NCBI RefSeq assembly: GCF_003071065.1
Contig: NZ_QCXX01000001.1
Span: 496,001 to 560,000 of the forward strand
Origin: Sphingobacterium athyrii
Lineage (GTDB): Bacteria; Bacteroidota; Bacteroidia; Sphingobacteriales; Sphingobacteriaceae
Length of the DNA stretch: 64,000 nucleotides
Direction: 5' to 3'
In this document: positions 44,742-52,784 of the stretch, piece by piece
How the letters are laid out: each line of letters starts with the position of its first letter
How positions within the stretch are numbered: the first letter of the stretch is position 1
Translations under genes and position numbers: made by a program
The notes under the pieces: generated by a model
What the model was told of the DNA's origin: nothing
What the model saw: the letters and a program-made list of their open reading frames with translations, nothing else
Databases searched by the model: none

Positions 44742-45087
44742 AATTTACGTACACAACAAAAATCATCCCAACATCCTCTCTAGCAACACGTTTTGAGCCA
44801 TATTATTATTTTTTTTCAAAAACTATGATTTATCCAAAGTCAAAGCGAACATGCAAGGTATAAAGCCTAATTGTGAATTAGTCTATAGATATCCCTCTGT
44901 TTAATATTTTCGGATTTCAAATATGCAATATTTCGCTAGTACAATAACATTGAATTAGCGCGGACGGAAAGAGCCCGGTAGAATACCGAGCTCTTCTGCA
45001 AAAGATCTATTTCCATTAATCCGCTTTAATCCGTTCAACTTTTGGTGCTACTGCACTTTTTGGGCATCCCTATCACGATCAAACAAG
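44742..45087. other. Intergenic region with a terminator-like hairpin
   Basis: This 346-base gap contains the imperfect hairpin AGAGC-C-CGGTA/TACCG-A-GCTCT at 44970-44994. A protein-like fragment on the minus strand (KSAVAPKVERIKAD then stop, near 45020-45060) looks like the tail of a lost gene but has no start. Nothing else is visible. Confidence 0.35.
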
Positions 45088-45687
45088 TTATATTGCTCGA
45101 ATAATATCCTCCATATTCAAACGCGACTTGGCTGTTATACTAGGCTGATTTGAGTCCTCCGCATTTCGATAACCAATAGCAACAGCAAATAAAGTATGAT
45201 ATTGTTCAAGTCCTAAAATATGATCATAACGATCATTTTCAATACCTTCCATCGGAGTAGCATCAATATGACTCGCGGCACATGCTGCGAGAAAAAATCC
45301 TAAAGAAAGATACACTTGCTGTTTCATCCAGGATTGCACATGCTGCTCTCCCTGTGATTTCAAAAAACGATGGTAGTAATTTATCGAACCTTCGGGTAGT
45401 GTACCGTTGATCTGCTCTTCAAATCGTTCCACATCATGAAGGGCACTAAAGACTACCAGATGACTCGCCTCATTAATTTTTTCCGCATTCCAATAAGATG
45501 CTTCAGCCAGTTTCGTTTTTGTCTCCCCATCTGAAATAAAGAAAAACCTCCAAGGCTGGCTATTGATGGAAGAAGGACTCAACCGAAGTATTTCTTTTAG
45601 TTCTGCGATCTTGTCCGCTGAGATTCTTTCCGTCGAATTATACTTCTTTGTTGTATAACGTTCTTTTGCTGTTTCTAAAAATGCCAT
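45088..45687 (-). CDS. Nitroreductase-family NAD(P)H-dependent oxidoreductase
   Basis: The start is the ATG at 45687 (MAFLETAKERYTTKKYN), giving 199 residues; the upstream extension runs through the promoter. The FMN-binding pattern is visible: RYTTKKYN, LSPSSINSQPWRFFFI and GIENDRYDHILGLEQYHTLF with VAIGYRN. This matches the NfsB-like family in Bacteroidota. It is divergent from an HxlR regulator across a 94-base region with overlapping promoters, so HxlR control is likely. The substrate (quinone, nitroaromatic or electrophile) is unknown. Confidence 0.92.
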   Translation of the reverse strand: MAFLETAKERYTTKKYNSTERISADKIAELKEILRLSPSSINSQPWRFFFISDGETKTKLAEASYWNAEKINEASHLVVFSALHDVERFEEQINGTLPEGSINYYHRFLKSQGEQHVQSWMKQQVYLSLGFFLAACAASHIDATPMEGIENDRYDHILGLEQYHTLFAVAIGYRNAEDSNQPSITAKSRLNMEDIIRAI

Positions 45688-45722
45688 AACATACAATTTT
45701 AAATTAACTATATTTTTTATAG

Positions 45723-45756
45723 TTGCAAAACTAAATATAGTGCTATATATTTGCAA
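45723..45756. promoter_or_regulatory. Face-to-face overlapping promoters and dyad for the nitroreductase/HxlR pair
   Basis: On the plus strand TTG (45723-45725), N20, TATATTTG (45746-45753) forms a Bacteroidota promoter for hxlR. On the minus strand TTG, N20, TAGTTTTG covers the same bases for the nitroreductase gene. The element ATATAG-TG-CTATAT (45735-45748) lies in the centre, flanked by TTGCAA on both sides, a likely HxlR operator. Only one polymerase could occupy the region at a time. Confidence 0.65.
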
Positions 45757-45781
45757 TAACGGTCAAATTTGATAGTAACAG

Positions 45782-46129
45782 ATGTATTTGATAGACAACA
45801 AACAATACCCCTGCAGTACAAGCCTGACAATGAAATATATAGGCGGCAAGTGGAAGGCAGTCATCCTTATCCATTTAATTGAAAAAAAACGTTATAATGA
45901 GCTGAGAAAAGAATGTGCATTGATTACAGAGCGTACATTGAGCCTACAGCTGAAGGAATTAGAAGCTGACGGTTTGGTTAAGCGCACAGTACATACCGAT
46001 AAAGCTCCCTTAAAGGTAGATTATGAGCTTACAGAATTTGGAAAGACGCTGATCCCCCTATTGGAATCCATTGCACTTTGGGGTAGAGAGACTGCAACTA
46101 GAACTGCAGGGATTCAACAGGTAAAATAA
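45782..46129 (+). CDS. HxlR-family transcriptional regulator
   Basis: A 115-residue winged-helix regulator. The N-terminal YPCSTSLTMKYIGGKWK carries the conserved redox-type Cys11 of the family. The recognition region RYNELRKECALITERTLSLQ and wing DKAPLKVDYELTEFGKTLIP are typical. It is divergent to the nitroreductase gene and shares its promoter region. HxlR proteins often sense electrophiles via this Cys; sensing here is inferred. Confidence 0.93.
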   Translation: MYLIDNKQYPCSTSLTMKYIGGKWKAVILIHLIEKKRYNELRKECALITERTLSLQLKELEADGLVKRTVHTDKAPLKVDYELTEFGKTLIPLLESIALWGRETATRTAGIQQVK

Positions 46130-46170
46130 TCGGTCGATTTTGACTAAGTAACATAGGCTGACAAAAGCGT

Positions 46171-46214
46171 TTTTAATCAGGAAGCTTCCATCTCAGTTTG
46201 CTTCCCGATTAAAA
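46171..46214. terminator. Bidirectional terminator between HxlR and flavoprotein genes
   Basis: TTTTAATCAGGAAGC pairs with GCTTCCCGATTAAAA (14 of 15 bases) around a 14-base loop, flanked by A/T runs on both sides and lying between convergent genes. Confidence 0.7.
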
Positions 46215-46255
46215 CTGAAGTACATTGATTGTAGCTGCTATCTGCAGAAATCTTA

Positions 46256-47164
46256 TCAGAAGCTTTCTTCAACCAATTCTTTATTGACCATAGCTCCGGC
46301 TAGATTACCTGCGGCGACTGCATTGGAAATAGACCGCATCATACTGGCATTATCGCCACAAGCAAAAACTCCCTTAACCGAAGTTTTTTGAAAATTGTCG
46401 ACAACAATATGCCCCTGTTCTGTTAGATCACAGCCTAATTCGACAGGAATAGCTGAGTGTTGCTTAAAAGGAATTGCTGCATACAACGTATCAAATGCCC
46501 TTGTGCTGTTATCCCCGAAAACTACTTTTTCCAGCCATCCATTCTTATGTTGTATTTTGACAATCTCTTCTTCAATAACAGCTATGCCATGCTTTTCCAA
46601 TTTCGCAGCCTGTTCAGCTTCAAAATTAGCTTTTCCCGAGGTCAATATTGTCAGATCTGTTGAGAGGTTATTGACCAGAGAAGCCAAATGTAAAGCTCTT
46701 TCTCCATTGGCCATAATTGCAGTTTTCTTACCGCTGAATTCATATCCATGACAATATGGACAATGGATAACTGAAATACCCCAACAAGCTGAAAAACCTT
46801 GAATGTCGGGCATGACATCTTCTATTCCAGTTGCAAAAATTATTTTTTTCGCGTTAAAAGCTTCGCCATCTACTGTGCTTATTTCAAAGCCATCATTGTT
46901 TTTCTTTCCATTTATAGCGAGCCCTTGCTGGAAACGTACTGTTGGGTAACTTAACACCTGCTCCTTAGCCTTTTGTGTTATTACCGATGGTTTTTCGCCG
47001 TCATGCGTTATGAAATTATGTGAATGTGGTGTTTGCCTATTACACGGCAAACCGCTATCTATAATCAATACCTGACGTAACGAACGCCCCAAAGCCATGG
47101 CTGCTGAGAGCCCTGCATAACTTCCGCCAATAATAATTGCGTCAAAATTTTTATCGTTTTCCAT
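46256..47164 (-). CDS. Thioredoxin-reductase-like FAD-dependent oxidoreductase
   Basis: A 302-residue flavoprotein. FAD-binding motifs are IIIGGSYAGLSAA (residues 10-22) and the C-terminal GVFACGDNA. A CPYCHG redox centre (Cys135, Cys138) follows WGISVIH. The second dinucleotide motif is degenerate (IMANGERALHLA), so the NADPH site may differ from classic thioredoxin reductase. It resembles the small TrxR-like group in which the enzyme oxidises dithiols. No thioredoxin gene is adjacent. It lies convergent to the HxlR gene. Confidence 0.88.
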   Translation of the reverse strand: MENDKNFDAIIIGGSYAGLSAAMALGRSLRQVLIIDSGLPCNRQTPHSHNFITHDGEKPSVITQKAKEQVLSYPTVRFQQGLAINGKKNNDGFEISTVDGEAFNAKKIIFATGIEDVMPDIQGFSACWGISVIHCPYCHGYEFSGKKTAIMANGERALHLASLVNNLSTDLTILTSGKANFEAEQAAKLEKHGIAVIEEEIVKIQHKNGWLEKVVFGDNSTRAFDTLYAAIPFKQHSAIPVELGCDLTEQGHIVVDNFQKTSVKGVFACGDNASMMRSISNAVAAGNLAGAMVNKELVEESF

Positions 47165-47303
47165 CTTTATAAATTTGATTTTAAATATTAATGATACAAC
47201 CAGATTTATTAGGCTAGTTCGTAAGTTTGATGTTTATTTCCCTAGCCCACCCATTCATCTGAATAAATCAGGATAATTTCATCAAGGATTGTTTTCGTCT
47301 GTT

Positions 47304-47900
47304 TTACTTTTTACAAGTAATAAAATAAAAGGGATAATTCTCTTCCACTTCCCTGACTTCAATTAATCCATATTTTTCAAATGTTGTTTGAATAGATTCC
47401 AAGTCATAAAAGAACATATTAACTCCTCCAAACATTTCAAAACGGTCTTCGCCTATGGCCGTTCCCTGTCCATAGATACTTGCCTGTTTTGATACTGCCG
47501 TAAAGATCATATAACCATTGTCGGATAATTGTTCATAACAGTTATGTATAAATTTGATCCGCTCGTCAGCGGCGAGTAGGTAGATTAACCCATGGCAAAA
47601 TATTCCACCGTATTTTTTGGTATCAAAAGGCATATCAACAACCGACCCATGATAAATAATCGTTTGAGATCCGAAACGTTTTCGCGCGAGTCGAATTGCT
47701 GTATTGGACAACTCTATTCCCGTAATACTTATTCCATTTTCTAGAAATACATGACCATTCCGGCCATAACCAAATCCCGGAATTAAGATTTCTTTTATAT
47801 TCTTCGTCAGAAAGAAATCTTTTGCTATTTGAGCTGAATGAGCAGGACTTCCGCCCCACATCTCTCCTTTTTCCACAAAATTACGTTCCCAAAACTCCAT
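47304..47900 (-). CDS. Class I SAM methyltransferase (TPMT-like)
   Basis: A 198-residue methyltransferase. It opens with FWERNFVEKGEMWGGSPAHS, as in thiopurine-methyltransferase-type proteins. The SAM loop is EILIPGFGYGRNGHVF, the acidic residue is in GIELSNTAI, and DMPFDTKKYGGIFCHG marks the catalytic face. It is monocistronic. The substrate is unknown; TPMT-like enzymes methylate chalcogens and other nucleophiles. Confidence 0.88.
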   Translation of the reverse strand: MEFWERNFVEKGEMWGGSPAHSAQIAKDFFLTKNIKEILIPGFGYGRNGHVFLENGISITGIELSNTAIRLARKRFGSQTIIYHGSVVDMPFDTKKYGGIFCHGLIYLLAADERIKFIHNCYEQLSDNGYMIFTAVSKQASIYGQGTAIGEDRFEMFGGVNMFFYDLESIQTTFEKYGLIEVREVEENYPFYFITCKK

Positions 47901-48164
47901 GTCTTTAGACTTTTTATTTTAATATCTTGCATTTATTGAATTCAGCTAACAATAATCTGGTAATTACAATAAAGATAAACGAAGGTAAGTCTTTTTACTA
48001 TTGCAACTATGTAGCAATAGATTTAAATGCAATTAAATTGCAAATAAATTACATTTAAAGATCTTGGCTCAAATCATGGTTATATATCAGTATTGAAAAT
48101 TACTGTATGTCAACGATATCTTTGTCGTCAGAAAAAAGAATATACCCTTTGCTAAAAGAAAATC

Positions 48165-48827
48165 ATGAAAAACATAAAAACATTTTTTGCGACCTCATTG
48201 CTTCCTTTCTTTACCATGCAGGTCACAGCACAGAAATTGGACAAGATGATCTGGTTTAATGAACCTACCGAGTGGACAATCAGCAACAACGCGCTGTCCA
48301 TGTTTGTTACGCCTAAAAGTGACTACTGGCGAATATCACATTATGGATTTACTGTGGATGATGCACCTTTCTTCTATACAGAGCGCGGTGGTGAATTTGA
48401 AGTGAAGGTCAAGATTTCGGCTAACTATAAAACTCGTTTTGATCAAGCAGGTCTTATGCTACGCATAGATCATGAAAATTATATAAAAGCAGGAATAGAA
48501 TTTGTCGATGGAAAGTATAACCTGAGTACTGTTGTCACACATCGGACCAGTGACTGGAGCATTATACCGGTAGACAAAGAAATCCCTTTTATATGGATAA
48601 AGGCTATCCGGAGACTTGATGCCGTAGAATTCTTTTATTCTTTTGATGATAAGCAATATACGATGATGAGAAACGCATGGCTACAAGACAACCATCCCGT
48701 ATTAGTTGGATTGATGGGTGCATCACCGGATGGTGATGGCTTCCAGGCTAATTTTGAGCACTTTAGCATCAAGCATCTTCCCGACCAGCGTCGAACAAAA
48801 TGGTTAAAAGAAAATAGTTCCAATTGA
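48165..48827 (+). CDS. DUF1349 exported protein (concanavalin-like fold)
   Basis: A 220-residue secreted protein with a signal peptide (about 1-22, VTAQ). The DUF1349 pattern is visible: MIWFNEPTEWTISNNALSMF, FDQAGLMLRIDHENYIKAGI and VGLMGASPDGDGFQANFEHF. The fold is a beta-sandwich related to glycan-binding and glycan-processing enzymes. It is transcribed alone and ends at a terminator. No neighbour gives a clue to its substrate. Confidence 0.88.
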   Translation: MKNIKTFFATSLLPFFTMQVTAQKLDKMIWFNEPTEWTISNNALSMFVTPKSDYWRISHYGFTVDDAPFFYTERGGEFEVKVKISANYKTRFDQAGLMLRIDHENYIKAGIEFVDGKYNLSTVVTHRTSDWSIIPVDKEIPFIWIKAIRRLDAVEFFYSFDDKQYTMMRNAWLQDNHPVLVGLMGASPDGDGFQANFEHFSIKHLPDQRRTKWLKENSSN

Positions 48828-48838
48828 TCAGTATCATC

Positions 48839-48871
48839 AAGTCTGTCAAAAAAGTTGCTTTTGACAGACTT
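48839..48871. terminator. 13-bp bidirectional terminator
   Basis: AAGTCTGTCAAAA pairs perfectly with TTTTGACAGACTT around a seven-base loop, between the convergent DUF1349 and LuxR-type genes. Confidence 0.8.
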
Positions 48872-48875
48872 GTCA

Positions 48876-49661
48876 TTATTGTGAATCATCTTCTTGCTTA
48901 TACATTTTATCGTATATACTGATCGCTTCGTGCAGATTGCGAACCCGCAGTTTTTGTAAAATATTTTGCCGATGCCGGTTAATGGTATTGACACTCAGAC
49001 CTAACTTTTCAGCAATGTCCTTACTGATCATCCCCCCTCTTACGCAATTCAATACCTCCTTCTCACGTTGGCTCATGACATCCTTGACATCTTGTTTATG
49101 GAGTAAATAGGCCTCACCGCTTACTTGATTAAAGATATAGTTATTGTTCCCATGTTGGTCTTCTCTGTCGGGCAATAAGGTATAACAGCACAATGCCAAC
49201 TGGGGAAACTCTTTGCCGGAGGTATCCAAATAGACGATCTGATGTGACATCAGCATATTCTTCCCATCTTTCCCTACCACACGGAGCACACTATTTGCCT
49301 GATATTGAAAACGTTCTTTGGGACCTATGTTCTTAACCATATCAAGAAACTGCAGTTCAAGCCTGTGTTTGACCGCCAGATCTTCAGGATGTACGCGTGC
49401 TAAGAGAAAGTCTTCCCAAATACTATTGATCTCCAATTTTCTATCAGGCGAAGACAGATGCAGACGTTCAGCTATCGCCCCCATGAAGGTAAAGCTCCAA
49501 TTCGCCGTCAAATCACTTAGTACAACAATGCCATTATGGATCTCGGCATAAGTTTTGGCATATTGCTTATAGTATTTTAAAACAGACAAGTCTACACTCG
49601 TATTTCGGAGCCCTTTGCCAACAAGATTTTTATTTAATGTCTTTTTTAAATCCGATTCCAT
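48876..49661 (-). CDS. LuxR-family regulator with PAS-like sensor domain
   Basis: A 261-residue regulator. The N-terminal 190 residues form a PAS-like domain (IHNGIVVLSDLTANWSFTFM...). The C-terminal LuxR helix-turn-helix is clear: MSQREKEVLNCVRGGMISKD, then IAEKLGLSVNTINRHRQNIL. This layout is common in Bacteroidota. The DinB-type gene upstream on the same strand (49671-50117) ends 9 bases before its start, so they are probably an operon. The signal is unknown. Confidence 0.9.
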   Translation of the reverse strand: MESDLKKTLNKNLVGKGLRNTSVDLSVLKYYKQYAKTYAEIHNGIVVLSDLTANWSFTFMGAIAERLHLSSPDRKLEINSIWEDFLLARVHPEDLAVKHRLELQFLDMVKNIGPKERFQYQANSVLRVVGKDGKNMLMSHQIVYLDTSGKEFPQLALCCYTLLPDREDQHGNNNYIFNQVSGEAYLLHKQDVKDVMSQREKEVLNCVRGGMISKDIAEKLGLSVNTINRHRQNILQKLRVRNLHEAISIYDKMYKQEDDSQ

Positions 49662-49670
49662 CGTTAAATA

Positions 49671-50117
49671 TTATAGATCCAACAGACGACGATGATAATT
49701 GATCTGCCCTAAATGGTAGGTTAAATGTGTCGTTAAATGCACCAACAAATATTCCGTTGTTGTCTTCTCCTCAAACACTAATATGGGGTATATTGCGGCA
49801 AGGTCCTCCTGATTAAGCTTATCCAAAGCTAGATCAACGACACTTATGGTATTGTCTATACCATCTAAAAGTACTGATCTTGGAATATCCCGCAGGGTAA
49901 ACTCAGCCTCCCTATTTCTAATATAGCCTGTCTTTCCGATCTCCGCTCCAATATAAGTTTGTAAATTGCCAATTAAATGTAAACATAAATTTCCCGCTGA
50001 ATTCGCAATACCATGATCAACAATCCAGATATTCTCTTCTTGTCCATAAGATGCAATTTCTGTTTTCAATCTATTCAGATCTCTATAAAAAAGACTTTTC
50101 AATGTTTTTACAAGCAT
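49671..50117 (-). CDS. DinB-superfamily protein (DUF1572-like)
   Basis: A 148-residue four-helix protein. The His positions are visible in LCLHLIGNLQTYIG and the C-terminal HLTTHLTYHLGQINYHRRLL, the metal-site pattern of the DUF1572/DinB group. It is directly upstream of a LuxR-type regulator on the same strand, probably in one operon. A second DinB-type gene lies at 13055. The activity is unknown. Confidence 0.85.
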   Translation of the reverse strand: MLVKTLKSLFYRDLNRLKTEIASYGQEENIWIVDHGIANSAGNLCLHLIGNLQTYIGAEIGKTGYIRNREAEFTLRDIPRSVLLDGIDNTISVVDLALDKLNQEDLAAIYPILVFEEKTTTEYLLVHLTTHLTYHLGQINYHRRLLDL

Positions 50118-50331
50118 AATCTAGTTTTTAGTATAATACCATTAGCATTTCTTAATCAAAACTACCAATTTCACAATATTAATTGGTTCTTTATGTGAAG
50201 AAGAAAAAGAAAAAATTGCCTCAACTGACTGTAATTTTGAACAGATAGATCTAAACCTCTTGAAAAGTACATCCATTAAATATTCATAAGATATCGTATT
50301 TTTACTTGTATCAACAAAGTAATACATACGT

Positions 50332-50601
50332 ATGTTTCCAAAATTTCCAAGAACGACCTGGATCATCTTCTTCATACTAACAGTAACGATCACCCTGCTA
50401 TTTTCGAAATGCGAAAGTCCTTCGGATGGCAATGATGTCCTTGGTTTTCCCTTTCCCTTTTATACCTATTTAGGCGGGAAACGTTACCCAGAACCACCGG
50501 ACAGAACATATTTCAACGGCATATATCTTCTTCTGAACCTTGTCGTCTATTTTGGGATCGCCTGTCTATTAAGTTATTCAATAAAAAAAATCAGAAAATA
50601 A
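50332..50601 (+). CDS. Small membrane protein
   Basis: An 89-residue protein with an N-terminal hydrophobic helix (about 9-26, ending near KCESPSDGN), a Pro/Tyr-rich periplasmic segment (FPFPFYTYLGGKRYPEPPDR) and a C-terminal helix (about 63-83, LLLNLVVYFGIACLLSYSI) with a basic tail. The ATG at 50332 is the only sensible start. No family is recognised. It is in the same direction as the GHKL ATPase gene 101 bases downstream but probably separate. Confidence 0.6.
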   Translation: MFPKFPRTTWIIFFILTVTITLLFSKCESPSDGNDVLGFPFPFYTYLGGKRYPEPPDRTYFNGIYLLLNLVVYFGIACLLSYSIKKIRK

Positions 50602-50702
50602 AAGATTAAAGAAAATAGCGCGAACAGTACAAATTAAACAACATATAATTGGGAAATGAAGTTTTTACCGATTAAATTTACATTGCTAGAATTGCTATCA
50701 TT

Positions 50703-52004
50703 ATGAAAAAAAACACACAGATAACCAACCTAAGTATAGAATCTGCTGGTTTACCTAAAGATCCAAAATTGGTCATTGCTGAATATATATGGAACGGCTT
50801 TGACGCAAAAGCTACTGAAGTTGATATTGTAATTGATAGCAATGAACTCGGTTATATAAACAGTATTGGCATCAGCGATAATGGAGAGGGTATCGTTTTC
50901 GATACACTCCCCTATTCATTTGGTAATTTTCTGGATTCAGTAAAGAAAAATAGCATCAGACGAAGTTCCTATACAAGAGGAAAGAAAGGAAAAGGCAGGT
51001 TTTCTTTTTCGTTGTTTGCGACAAGAGCGATTTGGAATACAATTGTGAAAGAAGAAGGAGTTTTAAAAACATACCGCATACAGATCGATAGGGACAGCAA
51101 AGAACAATATGACGTTAGCGAAAGTACCCGTATAGAAAATCAAAAGACGGGGACCCAAGTGAGATTAGAGGGCGTTTTCGGGCTAAATTCATCCTATTTG
51201 GAATCGAAAGAATTTATAGATTTCATGGCGCAGGAATTTGGCTGGTTTCTATACCTTAACCGCGATTTAGATTACACCATACGAATCAACGGCGCCATAT
51301 TAATCTATGATCATCTGATTCAAGAAACGGATCTACTGTCATGGACCTTATATAGCCCTGAAGAAGGTCCCTCCTACACGTTTCACGTCAATTATATTCG
51401 TTGGAACCAACAGATCGGGGACCGATATTACTATTACTTGCGCAATAGCGATAAAAGAGAAATTGCCAAAGTACTCAGCAGCTTTAACAATAATGCGATA
51501 GATTTTCATCACTCGGTATATGTAACATCCGATTTTTTTGACGCTTTTGAACAAGAAGATATTAGCATTTCAACGGACGTCAATCTCTTCACTGGCAAAG
51601 AGAAACAAGTTGTGTACCGTAATCTGCTTGCTGAGTTGCGCGATTTTCTGGATCGCAAACAAAAAAAATACGTTCGTGAAAATGCTGTAGCTGTCAAACT
51701 CAGTGAATTGGAAAAGAAAGGTTTTCTACCCGGTTACGGGCAAACAGACAACGACAAAAAAAGAAAAGAAACATTGCTCGCATTGCTGCAAGAAATCTAC
51801 ATCATAGACCCGCGCATCTTCTTTGGTGTCAAAACCGACCTGATCCGTACCTATCTGGGTTTCCTGGATCTCCTACTACAAACAGAGAAAAGCACAGACA
51901 TCCTGACCATACTAGAAAAGGCAATTCCATTGTCGGACAAAGAGAGAAGCCGGATAAAACAGATCCTAATACCCCACAATACGCTCAAAAAAGGGGCTAT
52001 TTGA
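50703..52004 (+). CDS. GHKL-type ATPase, apparently lacking a C-terminal domain
   Basis: A 433-residue HSP90/histidine-kinase-fold ATPase. The N box is EYIWNGFDA (Glu27, Asn31, Asp34). The G1 box is SDNGEGI (Asp59 to Gly63). The G2 lid is GKKGKGRFS (93-101). A second alpha/beta transducer-like domain occupies about 210-350 and a helical segment follows. From memory, related Bacteroidota proteins continue after the ...EER..L..IL linker with about 200 residues including a nuclease-like part. Here the frame stops at KERSRIKQILIPHNTLKKGA, and the next 100 bases hold only a palindrome. Whether this is a natural short form or a decayed gene is unclear. Related ATPases occur in antiphage contexts. 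Confidence 0.78.
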   Translation: MKKNTQITNLSIESAGLPKDPKLVIAEYIWNGFDAKATEVDIVIDSNELGYINSIGISDNGEGIVFDTLPYSFGNFLDSVKKNSIRRSSYTRGKKGKGRFSFSLFATRAIWNTIVKEEGVLKTYRIQIDRDSKEQYDVSESTRIENQKTGTQVRLEGVFGLNSSYLESKEFIDFMAQEFGWFLYLNRDLDYTIRINGAILIYDHLIQETDLLSWTLYSPEEGPSYTFHVNYIRWNQQIGDRYYYYLRNSDKREIAKVLSSFNNNAIDFHHSVYVTSDFFDAFEQEDISISTDVNLFTGKEKQVVYRNLLAELRDFLDRKQKKYVRENAVAVKLSELEKKGFLPGYGQTDNDKKRKETLLALLQEIYIIDPRIFFGVKTDLIRTYLGFLDLLLQTEKSTDILTILEKAIPLSDKERSRIKQILIPHNTLKKGAI

Positions 52005-52022
52005 GAACATTTGAGCGGTATT

Positions 52023-52056
52023 TTTATTTAATGACTTTCAAATGTCATTAAATAAA
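52023..52056. terminator. AT-rich 13-bp palindrome after the GHKL ATPase gene
   Basis: TTTATTTAATGAC pairs perfectly with GTCATTAAATAAA around an eight-base loop, 18 bases after the stop codon. There is no T tract on the plus strand, so termination is only a possibility. Confidence 0.4.
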
Positions 52057-52076
52057 ATAAAAAGTTAGAATTTTGC

Positions 52077-52089
52077 TTAACACTGTTAA
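52077..52089. promoter_or_regulatory. Putative TetR operator, copy 1
   Basis: TTAACACTGTTAA is a perfect dyad (TTAACA-C-TGTTAA) 18 bases before the TetR start codon, well placed for autoregulation. Two related copies occur near the MFP gene start. Confidence 0.65.
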
Positions 52090-52107
52090 ATCATTTATGC
52101 ATTAAGC

Positions 52108-52707
52108 ATGGGTAGTAAAGAACGCATACAACGCCTTAAAGATGAGAATAGAACAAATATTCTCGATGCCGCTCTTCAAATCGTAAAAGAAGAGGGATGG
52201 CAGGCATTGAGTATGCGCAAAATTGCGGATATCATCGAATATACCGCCCCCATGATTTATGAGTATTTTGCAAACAAAGATGCAATTTTAAACGAACTTG
52301 CCAACCAAGGTTATCTCTTACTTGCCAAAAAAGTCAGACAAGCCAAATCAACTCAAACCGACTTGGAGAAACAATTGGAAGCAATGTGGTTCAGTTATTG
52401 GGATTTTGCATTTGAAGAGCGCGAATTATACCAACTCATGTTTGGGGTAGGTACAGCTTGCTGTGGGTTTGAAAAAACCTATAAGTGTGCTGAATCTCAT
52501 GGCAGATTGATCAGTGACGTAATTCGTGAGATCATGAAGGATAAAAGTCCGTCAGAAGACCTGATCTGTAGAAAATATTTCACGTACTGGTCTATTATAC
52601 ATGGGCTCATATCCATCAATTTAGTGAATCAAGGCAACGGAGATAACACCAACCAGGAGGTACTAAAAGATGCGATCTACGGAATCACCCGTTCGCTTAC
52701 TGACTAA
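52108..52707 (+). CDS. TetR-family repressor of the RND efflux operon
   Basis: A 199-residue regulator. The N-terminal helix-turn-helix is typical (ILDAALQIVKEEGWQALSMR, then KIADIIEYTAPMIYEYFANK). The C-terminal part (about 60-195) is the helical ligand-binding domain. It is the first gene of a four-gene efflux cluster, 77 bases before the membrane-fusion gene. Operator-like dyads lie at its own start and at the MFP gene start, consistent with autoregulation and control of the pump. The inducer is unknown. Confidence 0.93.
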   Translation: MGSKERIQRLKDENRTNILDAALQIVKEEGWQALSMRKIADIIEYTAPMIYEYFANKDAILNELANQGYLLLAKKVRQAKSTQTDLEKQLEAMWFSYWDFAFEERELYQLMFGVGTACCGFEKTYKCAESHGRLISDVIREIMKDKSPSEDLICRKYFTYWSIIHGLISINLVNQGNGDNTNQEVLKDAIYGITRSLTD

Positions 52708-52741
52708 TTTTTTTGCATCAAAAAATACAACGTTAAAGAAT

Positions 52742-52754
52742 CTAACACCGTTAA
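52742..52754. promoter_or_regulatory. Putative TetR operator, copy 2
   Basis: CTAACACCGTTAA matches the copy-1 dyad in 11 of 13 positions and lies 30 bases before the MFP start codon, in the likely promoter. A GTTAA half-site lies 10 bases further upstream. Confidence 0.6.
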
Positions 52755-52784
52755 ATATACCAAAACTTCAATTTTTAATATCAC

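Noticed and set aside
50142..50432. A 96-codon minus-strand frame overlapping the small membrane protein gene start.
   Set aside because: The plus-strand gene has two membrane helices and a sensible start, while this frame has no recognisable feature.
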